A stretch of DNA of 64,000 nucleotides, taken from assembly GCA_033764725.1 (NCBI GenBank), contig JANRIR010000066.1, forward strand, positions 8,502 to 72,501. Reading direction: 5' to 3'. The stretch comes from RI-43 sp033764725. GTDB lineage: Bacteria > Pseudomonadota > Alphaproteobacteria > Caulobacterales > Aquidulcibacteraceae. The translations under genes and the position numbers were made by a program. Below, one piece after another: positions 25,427 to 33,514 of this stretch. Each line of letters begins with the position of its first letter. The stretch's first letter is position 1. Under the pieces are notes generated by a model. That model had not been told where the DNA came from, did no database searches, and saw only the letters and a program-made list of their open reading frames with translations.

Positions 25427-26620
25427 TCATGCAGACGCATCGCCGCCGCGTGCGGCGCGGGCGTAGCGGTCGACGGCGGCGAACAGGAACGGATTGAGCG
25501 CAATCGAGAGGAGCGCTGCGGCGAGGATCAGGTTCGCGGTCGCTTCGCTCATGACGCCGAGCGAGCGGCTGAGGCTCGCCAGCACGAACGAGAATTCTCC
25601 GATCTGCGCCAGCGCGGCGGCGACCAGAAGGCCGGACGCCGGCGCCAGGCCGAACGCCGTGGTGATCGCCAGCGCCGCGAGCGCCTTGCCCACGATGACG
25701 ATGGTCACCACGGCGGCGACCGACAGCGGCTGCTCTGCAATGATTCCGGGATCGAACAGCATGCCGACCGACACGAAGAACAGCACCGCGAACGTGTCGC
25801 GCAGCGGCTGGCTGTCTTCGGCGATCTTGTGGGTGAATTTCGTGCTGTTCAGCATCACGCCGGCGAGAAAGGCGCCGAGCGCGAACGAAGCGTCGAATAG
25901 CGTATAGGCGACATAGGCCATGCCGAGCGCGATGGCGAGCGTGCCGAGCGACATGAGCTCGCGCGATTTCGTGTGCGCGATCTGCACGATCAGCCAGGGA
26001 AACACGCGCGCGCCGACCACGAGCATCAGCGCGACGAACGCCGCGATCTTCGCGATCGTTTCGATCACGCGCAGCGTCGCTTCCGGCGACATGCCGGCGT
26101 CGAGCGAGGTGAGCGTCGGCAGCAACACGATCGTCAGCACGATGGCGATGTCCTCGACCACGAGCCAGCCGATGCAGATGCGGCCGTTTTCGGTCTTGAG
26201 CAATTTGCGCTCTTCCAGCGCGCGCAGCAGCACGACCGTGCTCGCCACCGACAGCGACACGCCAAGTGCTAGGCTCTCGGCCGGCGGCAAACCGATCAGG
26301 GCGCCGAAGCCGTAGCCGAGGCCCGTCGCCGCGGCCATCTGCACCAGCGCGCCCGGCAGCGCCACGCCGCGCACCGACCACAAATCAGCGAACGAGAATT
26401 TCAAGCCGACGCCGAACATCAAGAGGATCACGCCGATCTCGGCCAATTGCAGCGCGAGATCGGCGTCGCCGACGAAGCCGGGCGTATGCGGCCCCACCGC
26501 GACGCCCGCCATCAGATAGCCGACGATCGGCGACAGCTTCACGCGATTGGCCAGAAACCCGAACACGAACGCCAGCGCCAGGCCGATGACGATCGTGGAG
26601 ATGAGCGCGTAATCTTCCAT
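25427..26620 (-). CDS. Monovalent cation:proton antiporter-2 (CPA2), membrane domain only
   Basis: 397 residues with about 11-12 hydrophobic segments. The start VFGFLANRVKLSPIVGYLMAG, the ALAEIGVILLMFGVGL-like helix and FFVSVGMLFDP are typical of the Kef/YbaL branch. The protein ends near NPFLFAAVDRYARAARGG, just after the last helix. YbaL- and KefB-type proteins normally carry a C-terminal TrkA-N/RCK nucleotide-binding domain of 150-250 residues, which is absent here. The downstream sequence shows no remnant, so this is a short form rather than a frameshift that I can see. Confidence 0.85.
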   Translation of the reverse strand: MEDYALISTIVIGLALAFVFGFLANRVKLSPIVGYLMAGVAVGPHTPGFVGDADLALQLAEIGVILLMFGVGLKFSFADLWSVRGVALPGALVQMAAATGLGYGFGALIGLPPAESLALGVSLSVASTVVLLRALEERKLLKTENGRICIGWLVVEDIAIVLTIVLLPTLTSLDAGMSPEATLRVIETIAKIAAFVALMLVVGARVFPWLIVQIAHTKSRELMSLGTLAIALGMAYVAYTLFDASFALGAFLAGVMLNSTKFTHKIAEDSQPLRDTFAVLFFVSVGMLFDPGIIAEQPLSVAAVVTIVIVGKALAALAITTAFGLAPASGLLVAAALAQIGEFSFVLASLSRSLGVMSEATANLILAAALLSIALNPFLFAAVDRYARAARGGDASA

Positions 26621-27077
26621 AGGGTGGGTGTGGGGCGCAGCGCCGGCCGGGTCAAATCGGCTTTTGGCGGTCGCTGCGCCATGCTCAATTGCAGGGCCGC
26701 TATGCGCCCTGCAACGGAACCGGGTTCCAGCGCTTTGGCGCAGGGGCGGCGCCAGCGACGGTTTTGTGACGGCGGACCCCGCAGAATCTCAATTCATTGA
26801 ACGCGTTCAGCCAACTAAGGCGCGCAGCATCGCTGCGCCGGCGCCGGGGTGCGGCGCGTGCGCGCAGCGGCGGCGCGGCGGCGCGGCGCTCGCCGCCGGC
26901 GCGCACGCCATGGACAATACGCCCCGCCATCGCCATATCGCCGCCTCCTGAAGCGCGTAGGGACGCGAGCGCGGACAGGTCAGCGCCGCGGTGGAGACCG
27001 CAGCGCCGGGCCACGGGGCGCACCAGCAGGGACACAGACCGGAAAGAGCGCCGGGCGTGTCCGGAAGAAGGATCGAG
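26621..27077. other. 457-base intergenic region, no convincing gene
   Basis: The stretch between the antiporter start and the small gene at 27078 holds only long shadow frames rich in Arg and Ala. It contains the perfect 12-bp palindrome TGAACGCGTTCA (26798-26809), a plausible operator. Several short GC hairpins are also seen (for example around 26735-26760 and 26865-26900). It must hold the divergent promoters. Confidence 0.4.
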
Positions 27078-27305
27078 ATGGAGCACGATTTCTGCACGGT
27101 CGACGGCGCGCGGCGCCTGAAGCAGCGGATCGAGGAATACTGGCGCGAGCGCGGCTACAATGTCGACGTGAAGCTCGTCGACGCCGGGTTCGTGGCGGCC
27201 ATGCGCTCGGCCCGCACGGATGTGCGCAGCGACATGGTCAATGGTCTGCCGTCGCGCGACGCCGATCCGGCGCCGGCGCGCAAGGGCTCGCTGGAGAACG
27301 CCTGA
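27078..27305 (+). CDS. Small conserved-looking protein of unknown function (75 aa)
   Basis: The ATG is preceded by GGAAGAAGGATCGAG, a strong ribosome site. The product has the helix VDGARRLKQRIEEYWRERGY, a short strand NVDVKLVDAGF and AAMRSARTDVRSDMVNGLPS. The alternation and the arginine-rich centre resemble small soluble proteins seen across Caulobacterales; I cannot name the family. No membrane segment and no cysteines other than one near the start. It is convergent with gph, 7 bases from its end. Confidence 0.6.
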   Translation: MEHDFCTVDGARRLKQRIEEYWRERGYNVDVKLVDAGFVAAMRSARTDVRSDMVNGLPSRDADPAPARKGSLENA

Positions 27306-27311
27306 CGCGCT

Positions 27312-28010
27312 TCAGCGCGCGCCGAACACATGCGCCGCCGTCGCGGGGATGTCGGAAAAATGCGACACCACCGCGTCGGCGCCCAGCGTGGCGACGTCGA
27401 CGTCGGCATAGCCGAAATCCACCAGGATGACGCGCACGCCCGCGGCGCGCCCCGACTGTGCGTCAGCCGAAGAATCCCCCACCATCGCCGCACGCTGCGG
27501 CGCGCCGCCGATGCGCGCGATCGCGTCGCGCACATGATCGGGATGGGGCTTGCGGTTCGCCGTCGCATCCGCGCCCACCACCGCCTCGAAGAACCGAGCG
27601 AGATCGAGCGCGTCGAGCAATCGCCGCGATAGCTCGGTGCGCTTGTTGGTGCATACCGCGAGGCGGGCGCCGGCGGCGCGCAAAGCCTCCAGCGCCTCGA
27701 CGCAGCCTGGAAACGGCCGGCTCTCGGCGGCGATGTCGGCGCGGTAGAAATCGACGAAGGTTTCGGTCAGCGCGTCGAGCTTATTCGGCGCGAAGGTTAT
27801 GGACGCCGCGGCCGCGGCCCGTTCGATCATGCGGCGGGCGCCATGGCCGATAAAGCTTCGCATCGCCGGCAGCGATGCAGGCGCCATGCCTTCCAGCGCC
27901 AGTGTGCGGTTGAGCGCGCGCACAAGATCGGGCGCAGTGTCGACGAGCGTGCCGTCGAGATCGAAGGCGATCGCGGCGCCGGAGAGGGCGGTGAGCGCGG
28001 GGGACTGCAT
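27312..28010 (-). CDS. gph: Phosphoglycolate phosphatase-like HAD hydrolase
   Basis: 232 residues from the ATG at 28008-28010. HAD motif I is FDLDGTLVDTAPDLVRALN. The cap region has FIGHGARRMIERA. Motif II is in the LAVCTNKRTELSRRLL segment. Motif III/IV are KPHPDHVRDAI and MVGDSSADAQSGRAAG. Those features match Gph, which removes phosphate from 2-phosphoglycolate, a DNA-repair and photorespiration by-product. Other HAD substrates cannot be excluded. Divergent from the first GT2 gene with 80 bases between starts. Confidence 0.85.
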   Translation of the reverse strand: MQSPALTALSGAAIAFDLDGTLVDTAPDLVRALNRTLALEGMAPASLPAMRSFIGHGARRMIERAAAAASITFAPNKLDALTETFVDFYRADIAAESRPFPGCVEALEALRAAGARLAVCTNKRTELSRRLLDALDLARFFEAVVGADATANRKPHPDHVRDAIARIGGAPQRAAMVGDSSADAQSGRAAGVRVILVDFGYADVDVATLGADAVVSHFSDIPATAAHVFGAR

Positions 28011-28090
28011 CGGCGGCGTGCGTTTCCTTGAAGCGGCGAAGCCGATGCTGAATAAACGCGCTGCGAGGCCGTGGCGACAGGGGGGCCGCA

Positions 28091-28978
28091 GTGACCGCAA
28101 GTGCGCGCATCGCAGTGGTGATCGCCACGACAGGCCGCGCGGCGATCGTCGATCGGACCGCGCCCTTATGGCTGCGCCAGACGCGCCCGTTCGATCGGCT
28201 GATCCTGTCGGCGGCGAGCGAGGCCGATATCGGGCCTCAAGCGCGCGCCATTCCCGGCGTCGAAATCCTGGTTGGACCCAAAGGCAGCTGCCACCAGCGC
28301 AATACGGCGCTCGACGCGGTCGGCGCGGATTGCCCGATCGTGGCCTTCGCCGATGACGATTACCTGCCCTCGCGGCGCTTCCTGGCGCTGACCGAGGCGA
28401 TCCTGGCGGCCGAGCCCGACATCCATTGCCTCACCGGCCACGTCATCGCCGACGGCGCGCGCTCGCAGGGCATCGCCTTCGATGACGCGCTCGCGATCAT
28501 CGATGCGTCGGACGCCAGCCCGGCGCAGGAGGGCTTCAAGCTCATCCCCGCCGCGCACGGCTACGGCTGCAACCTGGTCGCGCGGATGGCGGCGGCGCCC
28601 GCGGTCCGGTTCGACGAACGCCTGCCGCTCTATGGCTGGATGGAGGACCTCGACTTCTCCCGCCGCGTCGCCGCGCAGGGGCGCATCATGCGCTCGATGG
28701 CGCTCCTGGGGGTGCATATGGGGGTCAAGTCCGGCCGCCAGCCGGGCGTGCGCCTGGGCTATTCGCAGGTCGCCAACATCGCCTATCTCGCCGGCAAAGG
28801 CTCGATGCCTTGGACCGAGGCGGCCGCGCAGATCGGGCGCAACGTCGCCGCCAACGCCGCCAAGGCGCTGTTTCCCGAGCCCTGGGTCGACCGCAAGGGG
28901 CGGCTGCGCGGCAACGTTATCGCCTTCGGCGACGGACTGGCCGGACGCCTGCGCCCCGAGCGCGTGCTCGAGCTTTAG
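28091..28978 (+). CDS. GT2-like glycosyltransferase, copy 1
   Basis: 295 residues from a GTG. A GT-A fold: the start ARIAVVIATTGRAAIVDRT, nucleotide-sugar site PIVAFADDDYLPSRRFL (acidic DDD) and the MEDLDFSRRVA segment that carries the acceptor-side acidic pair. Conserved tail: LLGVHMGVKSGRQPGV and RLGYSQVANIAYLAGKG. No membrane segment, so it is likely cytosolic and feeds polysaccharide or O-antigen assembly. Sugar and acceptor unknown. The next gene is a close paralogue. Confidence 0.82.
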   Translation: MTASARIAVVIATTGRAAIVDRTAPLWLRQTRPFDRLILSAASEADIGPQARAIPGVEILVGPKGSCHQRNTALDAVGADCPIVAFADDDYLPSRRFLALTEAILAAEPDIHCLTGHVIADGARSQGIAFDDALAIIDASDASPAQEGFKLIPAAHGYGCNLVARMAAAPAVRFDERLPLYGWMEDLDFSRRVAAQGRIMRSMALLGVHMGVKSGRQPGVRLGYSQVANIAYLAGKGSMPWTEAAAQIGRNVAANAAKALFPEPWVDRKGRLRGNVIAFGDGLAGRLRPERVLEL

Positions 28979-29073
28979 CCTTAACGCCGCGGCGCGCCCG
29001 GCGCCGCTTTTGCTTCCCGAGGCCTGTGCGGCCTCATCGGCGCCTTTCGCCCGGCCGCGAGGGATGGGCGCGC

Positions 29074-29949
29074 ATGCGCATTGCAGTCGTCATCGCAACC
29101 ACGGGCAGGCCCGACATCGTCGACCGGACGGCGCCGCTCTGGGCGCGCCAGTCGCGCCCGTTCGAAGCCATGATCGTCTCGGCCGCCGCCGCGGGCGATG
29201 TCGGCCCGGCGGCGCGCGCCATCGCCGGGAGTGCGGTCGTCGTTGGGCCCAAGGGCCTGTGCGCGCAGCGCAACACCGCTTTGAACGCGCTCGCGGGCGC
29301 CTGCGACGTCGTGGTCTTCGCTGACGACGATTACGTCCCCTCGCAGCGCTTCCTGGAGCAGACCGAAACCATCCTCGCCGCGCACGCCGATATCGTCGCG
29401 CTCACCGGTCATGTCCTGGCCGACGGCATCAACACCGCCGGGCTCTCTTTCGAGACCGCCCAGCGCCTGGTGGAGGAGGCCGACAGCGCGCCGCCGCCGC
29501 GCCGCTTCACCATCATTCCCGCCGCCCACGCCTATGGCTGCAACATGGCGATCCGCGTCAGCGCGGCGCCGGATCTGCGCTTCGACGAGCGCCTGCCGCT
29601 CTATGCGTGGATGGAGGATCTCGATTTCTCGCGCCGCATCGCCCGCTTCGGGCGCGTCGCGCGCGCGATGGAGCTATTAGGCGTGCACATGGGCGTAAAG
29701 TCGGGCCGCCAATCGGGCGTGCGGCTCGGCTATTCGCAGGTCGCCAATCTCGCCTATCTCGCGCACAAGGGCTCGATGCCGTGGAGCGAGGCGCTGGCGC
29801 AAATCGCGCGCAACGTCATCGCCAATTGCGTGCGCGTGCTGAAGCCCGAGCCTTGGGTCGACCGCCAGGGGCGTTTGCGCGGCAATCTGTTGGCGTTGCG
29901 CGACGGCATCGCAGGCGTTCAATCGCCGGAGCGCGTGCTGGATCTGTAA
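29074..29949 (+). CDS. GT2-like glycosyltransferase, copy 2 (tandem paralogue)
   Basis: 291 residues from the ATG at 29074. The same features as the preceding gene occur in the same order: VVIATTGRPDIVDRTAPLWA, VFADDDYVPSQRFLEQ, PLYAWMEDLDFSRRIA and GVHMGVKSGRQSGVRLGYSQ. Identity to copy 1 is high by eye along the whole length, a tandem duplication. Both could act in the same polymer as rfbA/rfbB products, which is an inference from proximity. The copies are separated by about 95 bases. Confidence 0.82.
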   Translation: MRIAVVIATTGRPDIVDRTAPLWARQSRPFEAMIVSAAAAGDVGPAARAIAGSAVVVGPKGLCAQRNTALNALAGACDVVVFADDDYVPSQRFLEQTETILAAHADIVALTGHVLADGINTAGLSFETAQRLVEEADSAPPPRRFTIIPAAHAYGCNMAIRVSAAPDLRFDERLPLYAWMEDLDFSRRIARFGRVARAMELLGVHMGVKSGRQSGVRLGYSQVANLAYLAHKGSMPWSEALAQIARNVIANCVRVLKPEPWVDRQGRLRGNLLALRDGIAGVQSPERVLDL

Positions 29950-29961
29950 TCCGCCGCGCCT

Positions 29962-30100
29962 CCTTCTCCCCTTGTGGGAGAAGGTGGATCGACGCGGAAC
30001 GCGTCGAGACGGATGAGGGGTGATTGATCAACTCGCAAATGTTGGCGCCCTCACCCCTCATCCGGCGCTTCGCGCCACCTTCTCCCACAAGGGGAGAAGG
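29962..30100. repeat. Type B paired element (copy B4)
   Basis: CCTTCTCCCC(TTGT)GGGAGAAGG, variable hairpin TCGACGCGGAACGCGTCGA, GGATGAGGGGTG, spacer TGATTGATCAACTCGCAAATG, then the inverted half with GGCGCTTCGCGCC. It fills the gap between two convergent genes. Confidence 0.8.
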
Positions 30101-30130
30101 AGAGGGCGCGTTTTATTTATTCGCTGCGCT

Positions 30131-30517
30131 TCAATCGTCGTCGCGTTCGGTTTCGACTTCGTATTTCGGCAGATCGGCGCGCAGCGTCTCGTAGAGGCGA
30201 TCGACGAAGCGATCGGCGTCTTCGTCGACGAAGTCGTCGAAATAGTCCGCAAGGCTCGATTCGAAAATGTATTCGCCGTCCTCTGCGAACACGTAGCCGA
30301 GCTCTTCTTCCGAAGGCGAATGCACCACGAGGATCGAGGTGTCGTCTTCGTCGTCCTCCGAGAGGGAGAAGGTCAGGCGGCGGCTTTTGATCTTGCTTTC
30401 GATCTTCGGCAGGAGCGCCTTCAACGCGCCGAGCGCATCGAAGCTTTCGGTTTCGTCCTCCTGAATTTCCGCCTCGAAGCGCTTGCGCGCGGCGTCAACT
30501 TCATCGTCGAATCCCAT
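30131..30517 (-). CDS. Acidic protein of unknown function (128 aa)
   Basis: From the ATG at 30515-30517 (MGFDDEVDAARKRFEAEIQE) the product is strongly acidic, with DDEDDT, EEELGYVFAEDGEYIFE and a DETLRADLPKYEVETERDDD-like tail. It has no membrane segment, cysteine or known motif. The open frame upstream to 30628 lacks these features and overlaps the end of purQ. It lies downstream of purQ on the same strand and may be co-transcribed. I recognise no family. Confidence 0.65.
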   Translation of the reverse strand: MGFDDEVDAARKRFEAEIQEDETESFDALGALKALLPKIESKIKSRRLTFSLSEDDEDDTSILVVHSPSEEELGYVFAEDGEYIFESSLADYFDDFVDEDADRFVDRLYETLRADLPKYEVETERDDD

Positions 30518-30561
30518 GTGCTTTCGCTCCCGCGACTTGAATGAATGGTCCGGCGCCCGGC

Positions 30562-31224
30562 TTACGCTGCTTCGAGCAGGCTTTGAAAGATGGGCCAGCC
30601 CCCGAGGCGGCCGAGGTCTGGATCGCATTCGCGCTCGGGATGCGGCATCAGGCCCATCACATTGCCGCGCTCATTGACGATGCCGGCGATGTCGCGCGCC
30701 GAGCCGTTGGGATTGTCGAGATAGCGCAGCGCAACGCGGCCTTCGCCGTCGAGGCGGTCGAGCGTTTCGGCGTCGGCGACGTAGCGGCCGTCGGCGTGCG
30801 CCACCGGGATCGTGGTTTCGCGCGTCTCGCGGAAGGCGCGGGTGAAGCGCGTATTGGCGTTGGCCACCGCCAGCCGCACCGGCCGACACACGAAGCGCAG
30901 CCCGATATTGCGCATCAGGGCGCCGGGCAGCAGGCGCGCTTCGGTGAGGATCTGAAAGCCGTTGCACACGCCCAGCACCAGGCCGCCGCGCGCGGCGTGT
31001 TCCTTGACCGCGCGCAGGATCGGGCTGCGCGCCGACATCGCGCCGGAGCGCAGATAATCGCCAAACGAAAAGCCGCCCGGCAGCAGCGCGAGATCGAGGC
31101 CGTCGGGCAGGGCGGTTTCGCCGTGCCACACCATCGCCGGCTTGGCGCCCGTGACGCGCTCCAGCGCGGTCGCCGCGTCGCGATCGCAATTGGAGCCGGG
31201 AAAAACGATGACGGCCGCCTTCAT
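30562..31224 (-). CDS. purQ: Phosphoribosylformylglycinamidine synthase, glutaminase subunit
   Basis: 220 residues from the ATG at 31222-31224; an in-frame ATG at 31234-31236 would add four residues. Class I glutamine amidotransferase: FPGSNCDRDAATAL at the start, nucleophile C87 in LGVCNGFQIL and the His/Glu pair in MPHPERECDP. It supplies ammonia to PurL with PurS as linker in purine synthesis. In alphaproteobacteria it normally follows purS closely. Here 684 bases with a small ORF and a DUF559 gene lie between the two. Confidence 0.95.
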   Translation of the reverse strand: MKAAVIVFPGSNCDRDAATALERVTGAKPAMVWHGETALPDGLDLALLPGGFSFGDYLRSGAMSARSPILRAVKEHAARGGLVLGVCNGFQILTEARLLPGALMRNIGLRFVCRPVRLAVANANTRFTRAFRETRETTIPVAHADGRYVADAETLDRLDGEGRVALRYLDNPNGSARDIAGIVNERGNVMGLMPHPERECDPDLGRLGGWPIFQSLLEAA

Positions 31225-31287
31225 GGGCCTTTCCATAAGCTGCGTCGCCGGCGAATTAAAGGCGTACGCCGACGCCGGGAGACACAG

Positions 31288-31386
31288 ATGCCGCCGCTGC
31301 TGATCGCAATCATCGTCGTCAGCGTGCTCCTCACTGGCGCGCTGACCTATGCCCTGTTCCGCGCCCAGGAGCCGCCAGAGGGGTGA
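31288..31386 (+). CDS. Possible single-pass membrane mini-protein (32 aa)
   Basis: MPPLLIAIIVVSVLLTGALT followed by YALFRAQEPPEG: one transmembrane helix and a short polar tail. GGGAGA precedes the ATG at a good distance. The stop (31384-31386) lies at the edge of a repeat element. It is on the strand opposite to purQ and purS. Without comparison it could be chance, but composition and ribosome site favour a gene. Confidence 0.4.
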   Translation: MPPLLIAIIVVSVLLTGALTYALFRAQEPPEG

Positions 31387-31400
31387 GGGGGGGGTAAGGT

Positions 31401-31448
31401 CCCCCCCCCCCACGGGGGGAGGGTGTCGCCGCAGGCGACGGGTGGGGG
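31401..31448. repeat. Type C hairpin element (copy C1), left of DUF559 copy 2
   Basis: CCCCCCCCCC/GGGGGGAGGG hairpin, then GTCGCCGCAGGCGAC and GGGTGGGGG. The long C run makes exact length sensitive to assembly error. Confidence 0.6.
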
Positions 31449-31456
31449 AAACCGCA

Positions 31457-31912
31457 ATGACGGACCAGATCGCCAAAGCGCGCCGCTTGCGCAAGTCGAT
31501 GACGCCGCAGGAGGTGACGCTATGGCTGCATCTGCGGCGCTACGCAGCGCGGGGCTGGCGGTTTCGCCGGCAAGCGCCGGAGGCCGGATACATCCTTGAT
31601 TTCGTGTGCCGCGCGGCGATGCTGGTCATCGAGTGCGACGGCGCTCATCACGGCGCCGATGAAACGCAGCGCGCACACGACGCTGCGCGCGACGCGGTGT
31701 TGCGCGCGCGGGGATTTGCGATCCTGCGCTTCTGGAACAACGACATCGACGCCAATCTGGAGGGCGTGCTGCGCCGCATCGACATGCACCTTCAGGCGGC
31801 GGACCCCACCCGTCATGCTGCGCATGACACCCTCCCCCGCCGGGGGAGGGAAGGCGGCGCGCGCTATCGTGGGCTGACGCGCCTTGGGCTGCGACGCAAG
31901 CCGCAGCGCTAA
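31457..31912 (+). CDS. DUF559 (Vsr-like) predicted endonuclease, copy 2
   Basis: 151 residues from the ATG at 31457. Core residues have almost the same spacing as in copy 1: E19 (TPQEVTLWLHLRR), D48 (GYILDF), E59 and D61 (VIECDGAHH), then RDAVLRARGFAILRFWNND. The C-terminal part (DPTRHAAHDTLPRRGREGG) is translated from a type C repeat at 31804-31850, so the element is inside the coding sequence. It lies in a purS-purQ junction, opposite to the pur genes, and its TAA overlaps the purS stop by 4 bases. Confidence 0.8.
   Translation: MTDQIAKARRLRKSMTPQEVTLWLHLRRYAARGWRFRRQAPEAGYILDFVCRAAMLVIECDGAHHGADETQRAHDAARDAVLRARGFAILRFWNNDIDANLEGVLRRIDMHLQAADPTRHAAHDTLPRRGREGGARYRGLTRLGLRRKPQR
31804..31850. 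repeat. Type C hairpin element (copy C2) inside the 3' end of DUF559 copy 2
   Basis: CCCCACCC, GTCATGCTGCGCATGAC and CCCTCCCCC(GCC)GGGGGAGGG. It is inverted relative to C1. Its reverse complement shares more than 30 consecutive bases with the element at 63848-63883. Confidence 0.75.
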
Positions 31913-32151
31913 ACGATGCGGATGTCGTAACTCTCGATCACGGTGTTCGCGAGCAGCTGCTCGCACATGTCGCGCACCTGCACTTCGGCGACGTCGCGAT
32001 CGACGACGCCGTGCAGGTCGAGTTCGATGACCTTGCCCACGCGCGCGTCATCCACGGTGGGAAAGCCCAATTGATGCAGCGCGTTGGCGACCGCCTTGCC
32101 CTGCACGTCCAGCACGCCGGCCTTGAGGCCCACCGTCACGATCGCTTTCAT
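31909..32151 (-). CDS. purS: Phosphoribosylformylglycinamidine synthase subunit PurS
   Basis: 80 residues from the ATG at 32149-32151. Features: MKAIVTVGLKAGVLDVQGKA, NALHQLGFPTVDDARVGKV and a C-terminal strand ESYDIRIV. PurS bridges PurL and PurQ in the FGAM synthase complex. The start overlaps the purC stop by one base (TGATG), so it is coupled to purC. Normal family length. Confidence 0.93.
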   Translation of the reverse strand: MKAIVTVGLKAGVLDVQGKAVANALHQLGFPTVDDARVGKVIELDLHGVVDRDVAEVQVRDMCEQLLANTVIESYDIRIV

Positions 32152-32909
32152 CAATGCACGCTTTCCCCGCCCGCGGCCGCCGCCTGCTGCTTCAAGATGC
32201 CCAGACGACGCGCCACCTCGACATAGGCCTCGGTGACATTGCCGAGATCGCGCCGAAACCGGTCCTTGTCGAGCTTTTCGTTGGTCTGCACGTCCCACAG
32301 GCGGCAAGAATCGGGGCTGATCTCGTCGGCCAGCACCGTGCGCACCATGTCGCCCTCATAGAGCCGGCCGAATTCGAGCTTGAAATCCACCAGCCGGATG
32401 CCGACCGCGCCGAACATGCCGAACAGGTAGTCGTTGACCCGCAGCGTCAGCGCCATGATGTCGTCGATCTCCTGGGTGGAGGCCCAGTTGAAGGCGGTGA
32501 TGTGCTCTTCCGCGACCATCGGGTCCTGCAGGCCGTCGTTCTTGTAATAGAATTCGACGATCGAACGGGGCAGCGGCGTGCCCTCCTCGATGCCCAGCCG
32601 GGTCGACAGCGAGCCGGCCGCGACATTGCGGCAGACCACCTCCAGCGGGATGATCTCGACCTCGCGCACGAGCTGTTCGCGCATGTTCATCTGCTTGATG
32701 AAGTGCGTCGGGACGCCAATGGCGTTGAGGTTCTGCATAATAAAGGCAGAGATTTGGTTGTTCACCACGCCCTTGCCTTCAAGGATAGCTTTCTTCTGGG
32801 CGTTAAAAGCCGTCGCGTCGTCCTTGAAATACTGGATCAAGGTGCCCGGTTCAGGCCCCTCGAACAGAATTTTTGCTTTGCCTTCGTAAATTTTCTTGCG
32901 ACGGGACAT
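32151..32909 (-). CDS. purC: Phosphoribosylaminoimidazole-succinocarboxamide synthase (SAICAR synthetase)
   Basis: 252 residues from the ATG at 32907-32909. It ligates aspartate to CAIR with ATP. Family features: RRKKIYEGKAKILFEGPEPG, YFKDDATAFNAQKK, the signature LPLEVVCRNVAAGS-like segment (IIPLEVVCRNVAAGSLS) and DFKLEFGR with ADEISPDSCRLW. It is the first gene of the purC-purS transcript. The 224 bases upstream to the zeta-subunit gene hold no gene. Confidence 0.96.
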   Translation of the reverse strand: MSRRKKIYEGKAKILFEGPEPGTLIQYFKDDATAFNAQKKAILEGKGVVNNQISAFIMQNLNAIGVPTHFIKQMNMREQLVREVEIIPLEVVCRNVAAGSLSTRLGIEEGTPLPRSIVEFYYKNDGLQDPMVAEEHITAFNWASTQEIDDIMALTLRVNDYLFGMFGAVGIRLVDFKLEFGRLYEGDMVRTVLADEISPDSCRLWDVQTNEKLDKDRFRRDLGNVTEAYVEVARRLGILKQQAAAAGGESVH

Positions 32910-33133
32910 GATCGCGTCCTCCAGGCCGCTGCGGATATTTGGATCGAGCCCGACGCCTGCGCGCGTGCAGGCCGGGGGGAGACTCAAGTGTTTGTCGCGC
33001 GACGGAAGAACCTTACTGGAATCTCAGGGGGGCCACAATGACGAGGCGCCGCGCCGCAGCATGCGGCCGCCGGCCCCGTTGATCGGGCCGCGGCGTCTCC
33101 TTAAGGAAGCGGGCAGGACCGAGTGGAGCCGCC

Positions 33134-33457
33134 ATGACCCAGTTCGACGACCGCGAGCGCGCCGAGGAGAAGCGCTTCCAGCTTGACCAGGAACAGGAAT
33201 TCAAGGCCCAGGCGCGCCGCGCCCGGCTGTTGGGGGAATGGGCCGCGGCCCTGATGGGCAAGAGCGCCGACGAGGTCGCCGCCTACGCCAAAAGCGTGGT
33301 GCTGTCAGACCTGGAGGAGGCCGGCGAAGAAGACCTGTTCCGGAAAATCCGCGCCGATCTGGACGCCGCCAAGGTGGCCCAGACCGACCATCAGATCCGG
33401 GTCAAGATGACCGAATTCCTCAACGAGGCCCGCGCCCAGGTGAAGGCCGGCGGCTGA
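33134..33457 (+). CDS. F1-ATPase inhibitor zeta subunit (DUF1476)
   Basis: 107 residues, mostly helical and charged. Starts MTQFDDRERAEEKRFQLDQE and contains RRARLLGEWAAALMG and DQEQEFKAQARRARLL, the pattern of DUF1476. In Paracoccus the member of this family binds F1 and blocks ATP hydrolysis. The N-terminal ~20 residues are the inhibitory segment in that protein; the same role here is inferred. In alphaproteobacteria it commonly lies between purB and purC, as here. Confidence 0.85.
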   Translation: MTQFDDRERAEEKRFQLDQEQEFKAQARRARLLGEWAAALMGKSADEVAAYAKSVVLSDLEEAGEEDLFRKIRADLDAAKVAQTDHQIRVKMTEFLNEARAQVKAGG

Positions 33458-33514
33458 GGCGCGCCGCGGCTGTCGTTCGCCGTTCCGCAAGGCTTTTCTG
33501 GTACGGCGACGGGC

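Noticed and set aside
26700..27086. 128-codon minus-strand frame in the antiporter gap
   Set aside because: Arg/Ala-rich composition with no motif or good ribosome site, overlapping the start of a better-supported gene.
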